Below are positions 1 through 6,788 of a DNA stretch of 7,136 nucleotides, piece after piece (within the stretch, counting starts at the first letter, position 1; every line of letters starts with the position of its first letter). The position numbers and the translations under genes are program-made. Below the pieces are notes generated by a model. That model searched no databases. It saw nothing but the letters and a program-made list of their open reading frames with translations, and was not told the origin of the DNA. Source of the DNA: CAYMEV01 sp964431655 [NCBI: uncultured bacterium] (lineage in GTDB: Bacteria; CAYMEV01); assembly GCA_964431655.1 (NCBI GenBank), contig CAYSKJ010000158.1, positions 1 to 7,136 on the forward strand. The letters run 5' to 3'.

Positions 1-810
1 GGCGAGCCTTCATTCACTACCCTGCTCAACAGGCTAAACTTCATTTCCCTTATGCTTGCATTGTTCCTGGGCACTTCGGCACTGCCCCATATCCTCATAA
101 GGTATTATACGGTACCGAGCGCCGAGGCGGCCAGAAAATCAACTATAGTGGCAATAGCCGGGATAGGCCTTTTCTACATCCTTACCCTTTATCTCGGGGT
201 CGGAGCCCTCACAGGCAGGGCAGTCAGCCCGGAGACCAGCAATATGAGCGCCCCCCTGCTTGCCAGAAGCTTCGGAGAAGTTCTTTTCGCCTTTATTTCA
301 GGAATAGCTTTTACCACGGTACTTGCCACGGTATCCGGCCTGATCATGGCTGCTTCGGGAGCTGTGGCCCATGATCTTATGGTCAATTTGACAAAAAGGA
401 AGATCTCCGACAGCGCCAAGGTTCTCACGGGGAGAATCGTAGCTGTGCTGGTGGGAATAACCGGAATAATACTTGGAATAGCCTTCAGGGGCATGAATGT
501 GTCTTTTCTGGTGGGCTGGGCTTTTGCCATAGCGGCCTCGGCCAATCTGCCTTCCCTGCTTTTAATGCTGTTCTGGAAAAAAACTACTGCCAGCGGGATT
601 ATAGCATCCATCCTCACCGGCATTATTGCTTCGGTAGGCCTGATACTTATATGCCCCGATATGTGGGCGACCTACGGGCTGAACCCTGCTGATGCGCCCA
701 TGCCTCTGAACCAGCCCGGGATCATCTCCATACCTTTGAGCTTTATGGTGCTTATACTTGTTTCCCTGGCAACGGGCAGGAAAAGGGAAAGAACCCAGTC
801 AACGGCATAG
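1..810 (+). CDS. actP: Cation/acetate symporter (ActP-like, SSS family), C-terminal part, 5' end outside window
   Basis: This is a sodium:solute symporter of the inner membrane, most like the cation/acetate permease ActP, which imports acetate and other short carboxylates with a cation. The frame is open from base 1, so the gene begins upstream; 269 residues are visible, against about 550 in full-length relatives. The family signature GTSALPHILIRYYTVP lies at visible residues 24-39. A second conserved helix, with AFTTVLATVSGL at 103-114 and AVAHDL at 121-126, corresponds to the region that carries sodium-site Ser/Thr residues in this fold. About seven hydrophobic helices follow in family order, and the protein ends in a short basic tail. 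Assignment to the family is firm. Acetate as substrate is inferred from resemblance; propionate, pyruvate or lactate would also fit. The gene converges on the large sensor gene 49 bases downstream. Confidence 0.9.
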   Translation, partial: GEPSFTTLLNRLNFISLMLALFLGTSALPHILIRYYTVPSAEAARKSTIVAIAGIGLFYILTLYLGVGALTGRAVSPETSNMSAPLLARSFGEVLFAFISGIAFTTVLATVSGLIMAASGAVAHDLMVNLTKRKISDSAKVLTGRIVAVLVGITGIILGIAFRGMNVSFLVGWAFAIAASANLPSLLLMLFWKKTTASGIIASILTGIIASVGLILICPDMWATYGLNPADAPMPLNQPGIISIPLSFMVLILVSLATGRKRERTQSTA

Positions 811-859
811 CCTCCGGTCCTGCTTTATGCTGATCCGGGGATATGTTATGGTTTCCGCT

Positions 860-3800
860 TCAGTTCTCAGCATGGAACTCGAAGGATACCCTTTTCTGAA
901 TGACAGATATCTGGGAAAGGCAGTTCTTCAGCATTGATTCCTGGATCTGGGTCAGACCGGCAGGATCAATGGAGTTATCCGCTTCATTGCCCTCTTTTAT
1001 CATTTTTATCTGGTGGGCGAAACGTATCTGCATAAGACTGCTGTATGCCTGCCTTACAGACCTGTAGCTGTCCTCCTGGAGAATGCCTGCATTATAAAGC
1101 CTTTCCAGGCGCTCGAAGGTGTTCAGCTCCTCAATCCCATGCATAAAGGAGTAAAGCCTTGCAAAATTAACCAGGGGCAGCATGGCCTCCTTAATATTCA
1201 TTGATTTCTCATTCTCATCTCCCATTCCTGTAATTATGCGTCCGAACAGGCCGAGGGGAAGCTTGTATTTAAGGGTATTTAAGGCCATATACGACAGGAA
1301 AGCGGGGTGTTTCTCCTTCTGCACGGCTATATGCTTCCGGATATCGTTTAAGAGCGCGGAATTACCATAAACACACCTCTGGTCAAAGAATACATTGCAT
1401 AGTGCTATGGCTTCTTCATCCGGCTCCTTTATCCACTGGCTGTAATATTTTTTCCATTGGGAAAGAGGCTGGTTCCATCTCTTATTGCTGGCCATATTGC
1501 CCCCTCTGCAGTAATTGTAGCCTGCGGTATCCAGGCCGTCGCAGAGCTTTCTGCCGAATTCCAGGAAATAGTCGGACACCACATTGTCATCGGTGTCTTC
1601 ATACACCAGGGCATTGTCCTGGTCCGTGGCAAGGGTCTGTTCCTTCCTCGCCTCGCTTCCGAGGACCAGAACGGCAAAGCGGGCGGGAGGAGTACCCAGT
1701 TCCCTGATAACCATATCTATTATCCGGAGGGTAATATTGTCAGATACTGTGCTGGCTATCTGGCATATATTATGGGACAGCGCCCCTGAATCCAGGAGCG
1801 AGCCTATAAGGGCAGGCAGATTACTGCGGCATTCCCTGAGTTCCTCAAGGGAACCTGATGCACGGATTCGGTGCGTCAGCACCACCGGGGAATATTTATC
1901 AGGCCTTAAAAGCTTACTGCTGTCGATTATTCCAGCCAGCCTGCCGGATGAATCCGTAACAGCAAGGTGATTGATGTTTTTCTCCTGCTCAAGCATTATG
2001 GCTTCAAAGACAGGAGTGTTCCTGTTTACCGTTACCACAGGAGCGCTCATAATTCTTGAGACAGGTTCGCCGGTATCAAGGTCCGCTCCGACTACCCTCA
2101 TGCGTATATCATGGTCAGTAACAATGCCTAACAGCTCATTGTCCGGGCCGGTAACAGCTATCACTCCTGACTTTTTCCTGTTCATTACGTTCACTGCATT
2201 GGCTATGGTACTGTCAAGCCGGCAGGATACAGGCGGGCCCATGGACTGCGAGACCGGCTCCGTAAGGTAAAGCAGGGATGTCTGAAGGCGGGACATGAGC
2301 CTGTCCTTTTCCATGCTGGTCTGTCTGGCCTGGTGCCGGGTTATGTCCTGGATGCTTAGAAGCAGAACGGGCTTACCCGAAAGGAGGACGGTATTGGCTG
2401 AGATGAGTGCAGGCAATGACTCCCCGTTCTTGCGCCTGAGGTTTACCTCGACAGTATCCGATGAGTCCGCTGAACTGGCCAGAGCCTCCACTGCCGGCAG
2501 GCCCCCATCGACAGCCATGATATCGTCAAAATCCAGGAAAGAGGCCTCCTTTGATGAATAGCCCAGAATACCCTGGATGGTGCTGTTTGCATAAATACAG
2601 CGGCCCCGGTATAAAAGCAGTATTCCGGTAGAGGAGCTTTCCACAAGGGCCCTGTAGCGCTCATGGGACACCCTGAGCTCCTCTTCCGCCTGGCTCCTGC
2701 GCCTTTCAATCTTCAGGCTCTGCAGGGCTACTGCCAGCATAAGAAAAGCCGTAACAAGAACAACGATGAAGGATAGATCAATAATCCTTTTTGTGAGCTG
2801 GTCAATCTGGTTTTTTACATCATCAACATACAGCCCCGTTCCTATAATCCAGCCCCACTGCTCGAAGCCCATGACAAAGGATTCCTTTGCCTCCATCCTT
2901 TCAGGGTCATCCTGCCACTGCCAGATATAGCTTACGAAACCCATGGAATGCTCTTTAACCTTTCTGACAAATTCCTCAAAAAGCAGTACTCCGTTAGGGT
3001 CTGTGTATCCGCTCATGTCAACGCCTTCAAGGTCTATACGGTACGGGTGCATTATCATCCGGCATTCCATATCCGTTATCCAGAAATAGTCCTTTGATTC
3101 AGGGCCGTAGCGCATGTGCCTTATACGTTCAACAGCAGACATCTTCGCCTCATCATGGGATATAATTCCCGATTCCGCCTGCTGATAGTAATCCTGGACT
3201 ATACTCCATGCAGAATGGGCCAGGTCGGCGGTCTCCTCTTTCCTTCTGTCCAGCATGAGTTTCTCCATGCCGGGGATGAGGACGGCAAAGGTAAGGCCGA
3301 TAAATAACAGCATTACCAGCACAGAGGGCATTATTATCCTCATGAGGAACCAGTTCCAGTTGATGCGGACTTCCGTCTCCGGCTTTTTCCCGGAGGGCGA
3401 GGTGTTTCTGGAAGGTATTCCCCTGCGCGCATGTTCCCCGAGTTTTTCCCTGAATACCTTCCAGCGGGCAACAGGCATCTTAATCCCGGGCTTCTCTGAG
3501 CCATTGTGCGAACCGTGGAAATCACTGCCTCCGCTGCATACCAGATTGAGGCTGTCTGCAAGGTTTATAATCTTTTTCTTCTGTTCCTCCGTGTATGCCC
3601 TGTAATAAGCCTCTATGCCATCCAGGCCCTTTTTTGCAAGGTCCCTGACCGCTGCTGAAAGCTCATCATGGCTCCAGCCGTAATTCAGGGGGTGGGCAAG
3701 GACTGCAAGGCCTCCTGCATTATGGATGCATTCAATTATTTCAGAGGCATTGAAGCCTGCGGAAAAGCACCTGTGGATATCCCCGCTTTCCGGTTCAAAA

Positions 3801-4075
3801 CCGTAAGCAAGAATGTGAAGTTCCCTGTCATCATAACTTCCGTGAAGCTCAGCGCCGGAGAAAGCTGTAATACCCTGCTTTTCTGCGCATTCATAAAACA
3901 GGTACAGCCCTGCTATGGTATTGTGGTCAGTCAAAACAGCGTAATCAATACCTTCCCGGGCCATTATATCCGCAAGAGCCTGGGGTGAATACATGCCGTC
4001 ACTGGCATCGGAATGGCAATGCATGTCAATGCTGACATGAGAATAAGAGGCTTTTTTAAGGTTCTCTCCGTTCAC
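860..4075 (-). CDS. Transmembrane PHP-sCache-PAS-CBS-CBS-DUF294 nucleotidyltransferase, 1071 aa
   Basis: A predicted membrane signalling protein with an enzyme domain at each end. Residues 16-222 form a PHP phosphoesterase of the TrpH/YciV (COG0613) type. Its likely metal ligands are all present: H19, H21, D26, H51, E76, H87, H128, D185 and H187. A basic linker leads to a membrane helix (about 243-267). An extracytoplasmic sCache_2 domain (about 270-430) follows, with YFWITD at 330-335 and GWIIGTGLYVDDV at 408-420. A second helix (about 432-452) and an Arg-rich stretch return the chain to the cytoplasm. Then come PAS (467-583), a CBS pair (604-727), a DUF294/GlnD-like nucleotidyltransferase with GS at 806-807 and the metal pair D818/D820 in TDQDN, and DUF294_C (about 900-1055). 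There is no kinase, GGDEF or DNA-binding domain. CBS-DUF294 proteins are known; the PHP-Cache-PAS front end is unusual. The GTG start is the first possible one after an in-frame stop, but no Shine-Dalgarno is visible. ATG at codon 18 is an alternative, though it would begin right at the first PHP metal motif. The target of modification is unknown. Confidence 0.9.
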   Translation of the reverse strand: MNGENLKKASYSHVSIDMHCHSDASDGMYSPQALADIMAREGIDYAVLTDHNTIAGLYLFYECAEKQGITAFSGAELHGSYDDRELHILAYGFEPESGDIHRCFSAGFNASEIIECIHNAGGLAVLAHPLNYGWSHDELSAAVRDLAKKGLDGIEAYYRAYTEEQKKKIINLADSLNLVCSGGSDFHGSHNGSEKPGIKMPVARWKVFREKLGEHARRGIPSRNTSPSGKKPETEVRINWNWFLMRIIMPSVLVMLLFIGLTFAVLIPGMEKLMLDRRKEETADLAHSAWSIVQDYYQQAESGIISHDEAKMSAVERIRHMRYGPESKDYFWITDMECRMIMHPYRIDLEGVDMSGYTDPNGVLLFEEFVRKVKEHSMGFVSYIWQWQDDPERMEAKESFVMGFEQWGWIIGTGLYVDDVKNQIDQLTKRIIDLSFIVVLVTAFLMLAVALQSLKIERRRSQAEEELRVSHERYRALVESSSTGILLLYRGRCIYANSTIQGILGYSSKEASFLDFDDIMAVDGGLPAVEALASSADSSDTVEVNLRRKNGESLPALISANTVLLSGKPVLLLSIQDITRHQARQTSMEKDRLMSRLQTSLLYLTEPVSQSMGPPVSCRLDSTIANAVNVMNRKKSGVIAVTGPDNELLGIVTDHDIRMRVVGADLDTGEPVSRIMSAPVVTVNRNTPVFEAIMLEQEKNINHLAVTDSSGRLAGIIDSSKLLRPDKYSPVVLTHRIRASGSLEELRECRSNLPALIGSLLDSGALSHNICQIASTVSDNITLRIIDMVIRELGTPPARFAVLVLGSEARKEQTLATDQDNALVYEDTDDNVVSDYFLEFGRKLCDGLDTAGYNYCRGGNMASNKRWNQPLSQWKKYYSQWIKEPDEEAIALCNVFFDQRCVYGNSALLNDIRKHIAVQKEKHPAFLSYMALNTLKYKLPLGLFGRIITGMGDENEKSMNIKEAMLPLVNFARLYSFMHGIEELNTFERLERLYNAGILQEDSYRSVRQAYSSLMQIRFAHQIKMIKEGNEADNSIDPAGLTQIQESMLKNCLSQISVIQKRVSFEFHAEN

Positions 4076-4081
4076 ATTTCA

Positions 4082-4110
4082 ATAATATACCATTTTGCCA
4101 TGGAATGCAA
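4082..4110 (-). promoter_or_regulatory. Candidate sigma-70-type promoter for the PHP/sensor gene
   Basis: Read on the minus strand, TTGCAT (4110-4105) is followed after 17 bases by TATTAT (4087-4082). An overlapping TATATT (4089-4084) would give a 15-base spacer. The predicted transcription start would fall about at the GTG start codon, giving a transcript with almost no leader. This agrees with the absence of a visible ribosome binding site, but the match rests on two short hexamers in AT-rich DNA. Confidence 0.35.
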
Positions 4111-4146
4111 TTTTATTTATCCGGTATATTTAATGGAGCGCAGAAC

Positions 4147-4162
4147 AAGGACTTATGTCCCT
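4147..4162 (-). terminator. Small hairpin after the membrane protein gene, possible weak terminator or RNA stabiliser
   Basis: On the minus strand AGGGAC (4162-4157) pairs with GTCCTT (4152-4147), including one G-T pair, around the four-base loop ATAA. It begins eight bases beyond the stop codon of the membrane protein gene and lies upstream of the sensor gene on the same strand. No run of T follows it, so it does not look like a strong intrinsic terminator and readthrough into the sensor gene is quite possible. Confidence 0.25.
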
Positions 4163-4169
4163 TAACCTG

Positions 4170-4949
4170 TCAGAACAGGGAATGGGAAATGTGAAAAATC
4201 CTCTTTGCATATTCAACCATAAAGGGATAGAGGGCCAGAAAGGCGCCGTTCAGGATAATGCTCCGCCCCCTGTTTTTCAGATAATCAGGGCATCCGGCCA
4301 TGAACCAGGGCTCCAGGATATCAACAGCCCTCATGGGGAGATAGATTATCATGAATATCAGCACTATTGCAGGCGCCAGAAAGATCCAGAGCCATAAGGG
4401 CATATTATCCACACCCTCTATTCTCAGTATTACATCCCAGTAGACGGTGAATGATACGGCCTGGAAAAAAAAGACAAAGATATTGCCCAGTATAATCTTG
4501 AATAAGGGGGGCTCTTTTTTTACCTCCCGCTTTGCCGCTACGATCCACCAGAAAAAGAACTCCCTGAAGAACATAGCTGTAAAGAGAAGAATACCGGCCA
4601 GCGAGAACTCATTGTTATCAGCCATCAGGCCGAACATTTCCATTGCAAATAACAGAAGGAAATAGGATAAAAGCACATGGCTTATAACAAGGCCGGAACC
4701 GAGCTTCATGGACATCCCCGCTGCATGGGACTCACCGCCCCTGGCTCTCCATAGGGATGAGAGCCATCCCATTCCCAGTGTCTCCAGAAAAAAGAGGATA
4801 ATTATCAGCCATCCCCCCCACTGGGCGTCTCCTTTGCTGTCCATGGCATTCCTGAGCAGGGGAATGATCGCAGGGGCCACAAAGAGGGCATAGAGGTTAA
4901 ACATGCCTTTTTTGAGAAGGGCTTCAGGGTTTGCCTTATTGATAAACAT
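4170..4949 (-). CDS. Multi-pass membrane protein of unknown function, 259 aa
   Basis: I do not recognise the family. The protein is strongly hydrophobic, with six or seven likely membrane helices near residues 17-33, 45-65, 85-108, 117-138, 150-172, 184-205 and 230-246. Several loops are rich in Phe and Trp, for example FFREFFFWWIVAAKR at 127-141. A Lys/Arg-rich loop at 140-151 (KREVKKEPPLFK) probably faces the cytoplasm. There is no signal peptide, no extra soluble domain and no obvious catalytic motif, although E130, H91 and W134/W135 within helices would be worth aligning. Start at ATG 4949; its ribosome binding site is poor (AATAAAGAC before the ATG), and an in-frame ATG at codon 16 has no better one. 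It sits 94 bases upstream of the PHP/sensor gene on the same strand, so the two may be co-transcribed. That it is a real gene rests on length, consistent hydrophobic helices and lack of a competing frame. Confidence 0.75.
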   Translation of the reverse strand: MFINKANPEALLKKGMFNLYALFVAPAIIPLLRNAMDSKGDAQWGGWLIIILFFLETLGMGWLSSLWRARGGESHAAGMSMKLGSGLVISHVLLSYFLLLFAMEMFGLMADNNEFSLAGILLFTAMFFREFFFWWIVAAKREVKKEPPLFKIILGNIFVFFFQAVSFTVYWDVILRIEGVDNMPLWLWIFLAPAIVLIFMIIYLPMRAVDILEPWFMAGCPDYLKNRGRSIILNGAFLALYPFMVEYAKRIFHISHSLF

Positions 4950-5028
4950 GTCTTTATTTTAGTTTTTCTGGAGGATTTTAGCAAGCAAATATTCATTTTC
5001 GGGCAGACAGGAGTGGTAAAGAAAATCA

Positions 5029-5056
5029 TTGATATGGACCAAAATAGGATTATCAT
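5029..5056 (+). promoter_or_regulatory. Candidate sigma-70-type promoter for the GNAT-VOC and methyltransferase genes
   Basis: TTGATA (5029-5034) and TATCAT (5051-5056) each match the sigma-70 consensus at five of six positions and are separated by 16 bases. The expected transcription start is near 5063. That leaves a leader of about 20 bases with AAGGA before the ATG at 5084. It lies in the 134-base gap between divergently read genes; I saw no equally good promoter for the leftward gene. Confidence 0.5.
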
Positions 5057-5069
5057 ATAAAAAACATGC

Positions 5070-5074
5070 AAGGA
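5070..5074 (+). promoter_or_regulatory. Ribosome binding site that decides the GNAT-VOC start
   Basis: AAGGA lies nine bases before the ATG at 5084. The longer reading from ATG 5066 has no such site upstream and would begin only about three bases after the predicted transcription start. The ATG at 5084 is therefore preferred. Confidence 0.6.
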
Positions 5075-5083
5075 TGTAATTTT

Positions 5084-5980
5084 ATGAAGAAATCTGATTT
5101 GAATCTTTCCTTAAGAGAGATCACATGGGATACCCTTATCCAGATTATGAAGCTCAGCAACACTCTGACTGATTCCCAGAGGCAATGCGTGGCTGACAAT
5201 GCCAAATCCATAGCGCAGGCTTATTTTGCCGGTTCAGCATGGTTTCGTGCTGTATATCTTGATGATGTACCGATAGGGTTTGTGATGGTTGACACCCATA
5301 ACCCTGACCTCCCCTGTGAAGATCATCCCTCAGCCTTCCTGTGGAGGTATATGATAGGCCGGGACTGGCAGAACATGGGCTATGGCAGGCATGTTATGGA
5401 CATGCTGGTGGATTATTTCAGGGCCCGGGGTTTTTGCACCATGTATACATCCACGGTAATGAAGGAAGAGGAAAGCCCCTACGGTTTCTACATAAAATAC
5501 GGCTTTACCGATACAGGCAAAGAAGAAAGCGGTGAGCAGGTCCTGCGCTATGCATTCCCGGATACAAAAACGGGGTGCGCTGAAATTCTGCCCGTGATTC
5601 CCAGGATCAGCCTCATAACCGTATGGTGCAGTCATGTTGAGAAAATGAAGGCCTTTTACAGGGATGTTCTGGGTTTCATGGTGAAGATTGACCGGGGTGA
5701 TTATACGGAGTTTGAGAATAATGGAGTGAGGTTTGCCCTTTGCCGGCGCGGCATCATGCAGAATACCAGCCCGGATTTTTTTGAAAGTGTTCAGGGGCAG
5801 AGGTTTGAGCTGGCTTTTGAATGCGAAAAGCCCGGGGATGTAGATAAAAGCTATAAAATGCTTATTGAAAAGGGTGCTGTTTCTGTTGCGCCTCCCTCGG
5901 ATATGCCCTGGAACCAGCGCACTGCCTTTTTTAAGGATCCCGAGGGGAATATACACGAAATATTTGCAGATATAAAATAA
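5084..5980 (+). CDS. GNAT N-acetyltransferase fused to a glyoxalase/VOC domain, 298 aa
   Basis: A predicted cytoplasmic two-domain enzyme. Residues 8-160 form a GNAT acetyltransferase. The acetyl-CoA loop is visible as QNMGYGR at 96-102, after the strand FLWRYMIG at 85-92. The closing motif PYGFYIKYGF at 132-141 includes Y136, at the place of the usual general-acid tyrosine. The N-terminal pattern (LREIT, then VADNAKSIAQAYF at 36-48) resembles the polyamine-type acetyltransferases related to BltD and PaiA, so a small amine substrate is a fair guess. Residues 174-298 form a vicinal-oxygen-chelate domain: FYRDVLGF at 191-198, FELAFE at 241-246, and DPEGNIHEIF at 285-294 with E292 at the usual metal-ligand site. 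The first usual metal-ligand His appears to be replaced near T179, so this half may bind a ligand without metal catalysis. Most GNATs are single domains. An alternative start at 5066 would add six residues. Confidence 0.85.
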   Translation: MKKSDLNLSLREITWDTLIQIMKLSNTLTDSQRQCVADNAKSIAQAYFAGSAWFRAVYLDDVPIGFVMVDTHNPDLPCEDHPSAFLWRYMIGRDWQNMGYGRHVMDMLVDYFRARGFCTMYTSTVMKEEESPYGFYIKYGFTDTGKEESGEQVLRYAFPDTKTGCAEILPVIPRISLITVWCSHVEKMKAFYRDVLGFMVKIDRGDYTEFENNGVRFALCRRGIMQNTSPDFFESVQGQRFELAFECEKPGDVDKSYKMLIEKGAVSVAPPSDMPWNQRTAFFKDPEGNIHEIFADIK

Positions 5981-5983
5981 AAT

Positions 5984-6697
5984 ATGCCAGAACCATACAG
6001 GACTGATTATCTCAATATACACAACAACCGTTACAAAATACTGAAAAACCAGAATAAAACTGGGTGGGACGGGGATGAAACCCGCAAGGTTCTGCAGGAC
6101 ACCCTCGGCATAATAGAGAGGGCAGTACAGAGATATGGGGTAAAAATCCCTTCAAGACTCCTGGAGCTCGGGTGCGGCAACGGGTGCCTTACCATTGAAC
6201 TGAGCAGGAAAGGCTTTGAATGCCGGGGGATTGATATTGCGCCTTCGGCCATAGAATGGGCAGGGGAAACAGCACTAAAAGAAAAACAGAATATTGATTA
6301 CAGAGTTGGAAATGTACTGAATCTCCCCTTCCCGGATGATTTCTTTGACATAATTATAGACGGGCACTGCTTTCACTGCATCATTGATGAGGACAGAAAG
6401 ATCTTTCTTTCCGAGGCATGCCGTGTGCTTAAAGACAGCGGCATCTTTATTATTATGACCATGTGCGGAGAGCCGTCAAAAAGCATCCTTGAAAGATTTG
6501 AATACCGGAATGGAAACCTGATTGCCGGAGGTATCGCAGGAAGGCACATAGGCATGCCTGAATCCATATTAGAGGAGATAAGACTGTCAGGACTGCATAT
6601 TATAGAATGGTATATCATAAAAGGCCCTCAGGACATGCTTGCCGTCATCGCAAAAAGACAGCGCCATGCTTTATTGCCCAGGAAAAAAGAACAGTAA
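5984..6697 (+). CDS. Class I SAM-dependent methyltransferase, 237 aa
   Basis: A predicted soluble methyltransferase with a Rossmann-like fold. The SAM-binding motif I, LLELGCGNG, is at residues 59-67. D84 in RGIDI is the expected acidic residue that holds the SAM ribose. DYRVGNVLNLPFPDDFFDII at 105-124 covers motifs II-III, followed by HCFHCI at 128-133 and ACRVLKDSGIFII at 145-157. This is the pattern of the Methyltransf_11/25 group, acting on small molecules or lipids; nothing shows the substrate. The ATG follows the GNAT-VOC stop by three bases and has little ribosome binding site of its own, so translation is probably coupled to the upstream gene. Pairing with an acetyltransferase suggests successive modification of one small metabolite or drug-like compound, which is inference. 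The short basic tail (RKKEQ) shows no extra domain. Confidence 0.88.
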   Translation: MPEPYRTDYLNIHNNRYKILKNQNKTGWDGDETRKVLQDTLGIIERAVQRYGVKIPSRLLELGCGNGCLTIELSRKGFECRGIDIAPSAIEWAGETALKEKQNIDYRVGNVLNLPFPDDFFDIIIDGHCFHCIIDEDRKIFLSEACRVLKDSGIFIIMTMCGEPSKSILERFEYRNGNLIAGGIAGRHIGMPESILEEIRLSGLHIIEWYIIKGPQDMLAVIAKRQRHALLPRKKEQ

Positions 6698-6747
6698 AGA
6701 ATTAATTATCTATTTTGGGCTTTGGTAAAATGGCCAGCCCCATGATA

Positions 6748-6759
6748 AAGTATATACTT
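6748..6759. repeat. 12-base perfect palindrome in a convergent gap
   Basis: AAGTATATACTT is its own reverse complement. It lies in the AT-rich 91 bases between the methyltransferase stop and the stop of the leftward ClpX-like gene. It could be a protein-binding site, but it stands between two gene ends where no promoter is expected, and such palindromes arise easily in AT-rich DNA. A role is not shown. Confidence 0.2.
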
Positions 6760-6788
6760 AAATTCGATATTTATTAAAGTTCTGCTTA

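Noticed and set aside
189-623. Leftward 144-codon frame opposite the symporter
   Set aside because: Antisense to conserved transmembrane segments of the symporter; no motif of its own.
812-840. Hairpin CTCCGG/CCGGGG between the convergent symporter and sensor genes
   Set aside because: Six pairs with one G-T and a 17-base loop, and no T run on either strand; too weak to call a terminator.
5034-5060. Eight-codon open frame in the leader region of the GNAT-VOC gene, considered as a leader peptide
   Set aside because: It starts upstream of the predicted transcription start, its nearest GGAG is too far away, and its codons show no regulatory run.
4805-5071. Leftward 88-codon frame with a hydrophobic N-terminus overlapping the membrane protein start and the divergent gap
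   Set aside because: More than half lies out of frame inside the membrane protein gene, its C-terminal half is a low-quality Pro/Ser/Trp-rich translation, and it has no ribosome binding site.
5330-6022. Leftward 230-codon frame opposite the GNAT-VOC gene
   Set aside because: It is antisense to a gene with clear GNAT and VOC motifs, and its translation shows no domain and an irregular His/Pro-rich composition.
6717-6740. Hairpin GGGCT/AGCCC with a bulge and two inner G-C pairs between the methyltransferase and the ClpX-like gene
   Set aside because: No T tract follows on either strand, so it does not fit an intrinsic terminator; it may still help end transcripts.
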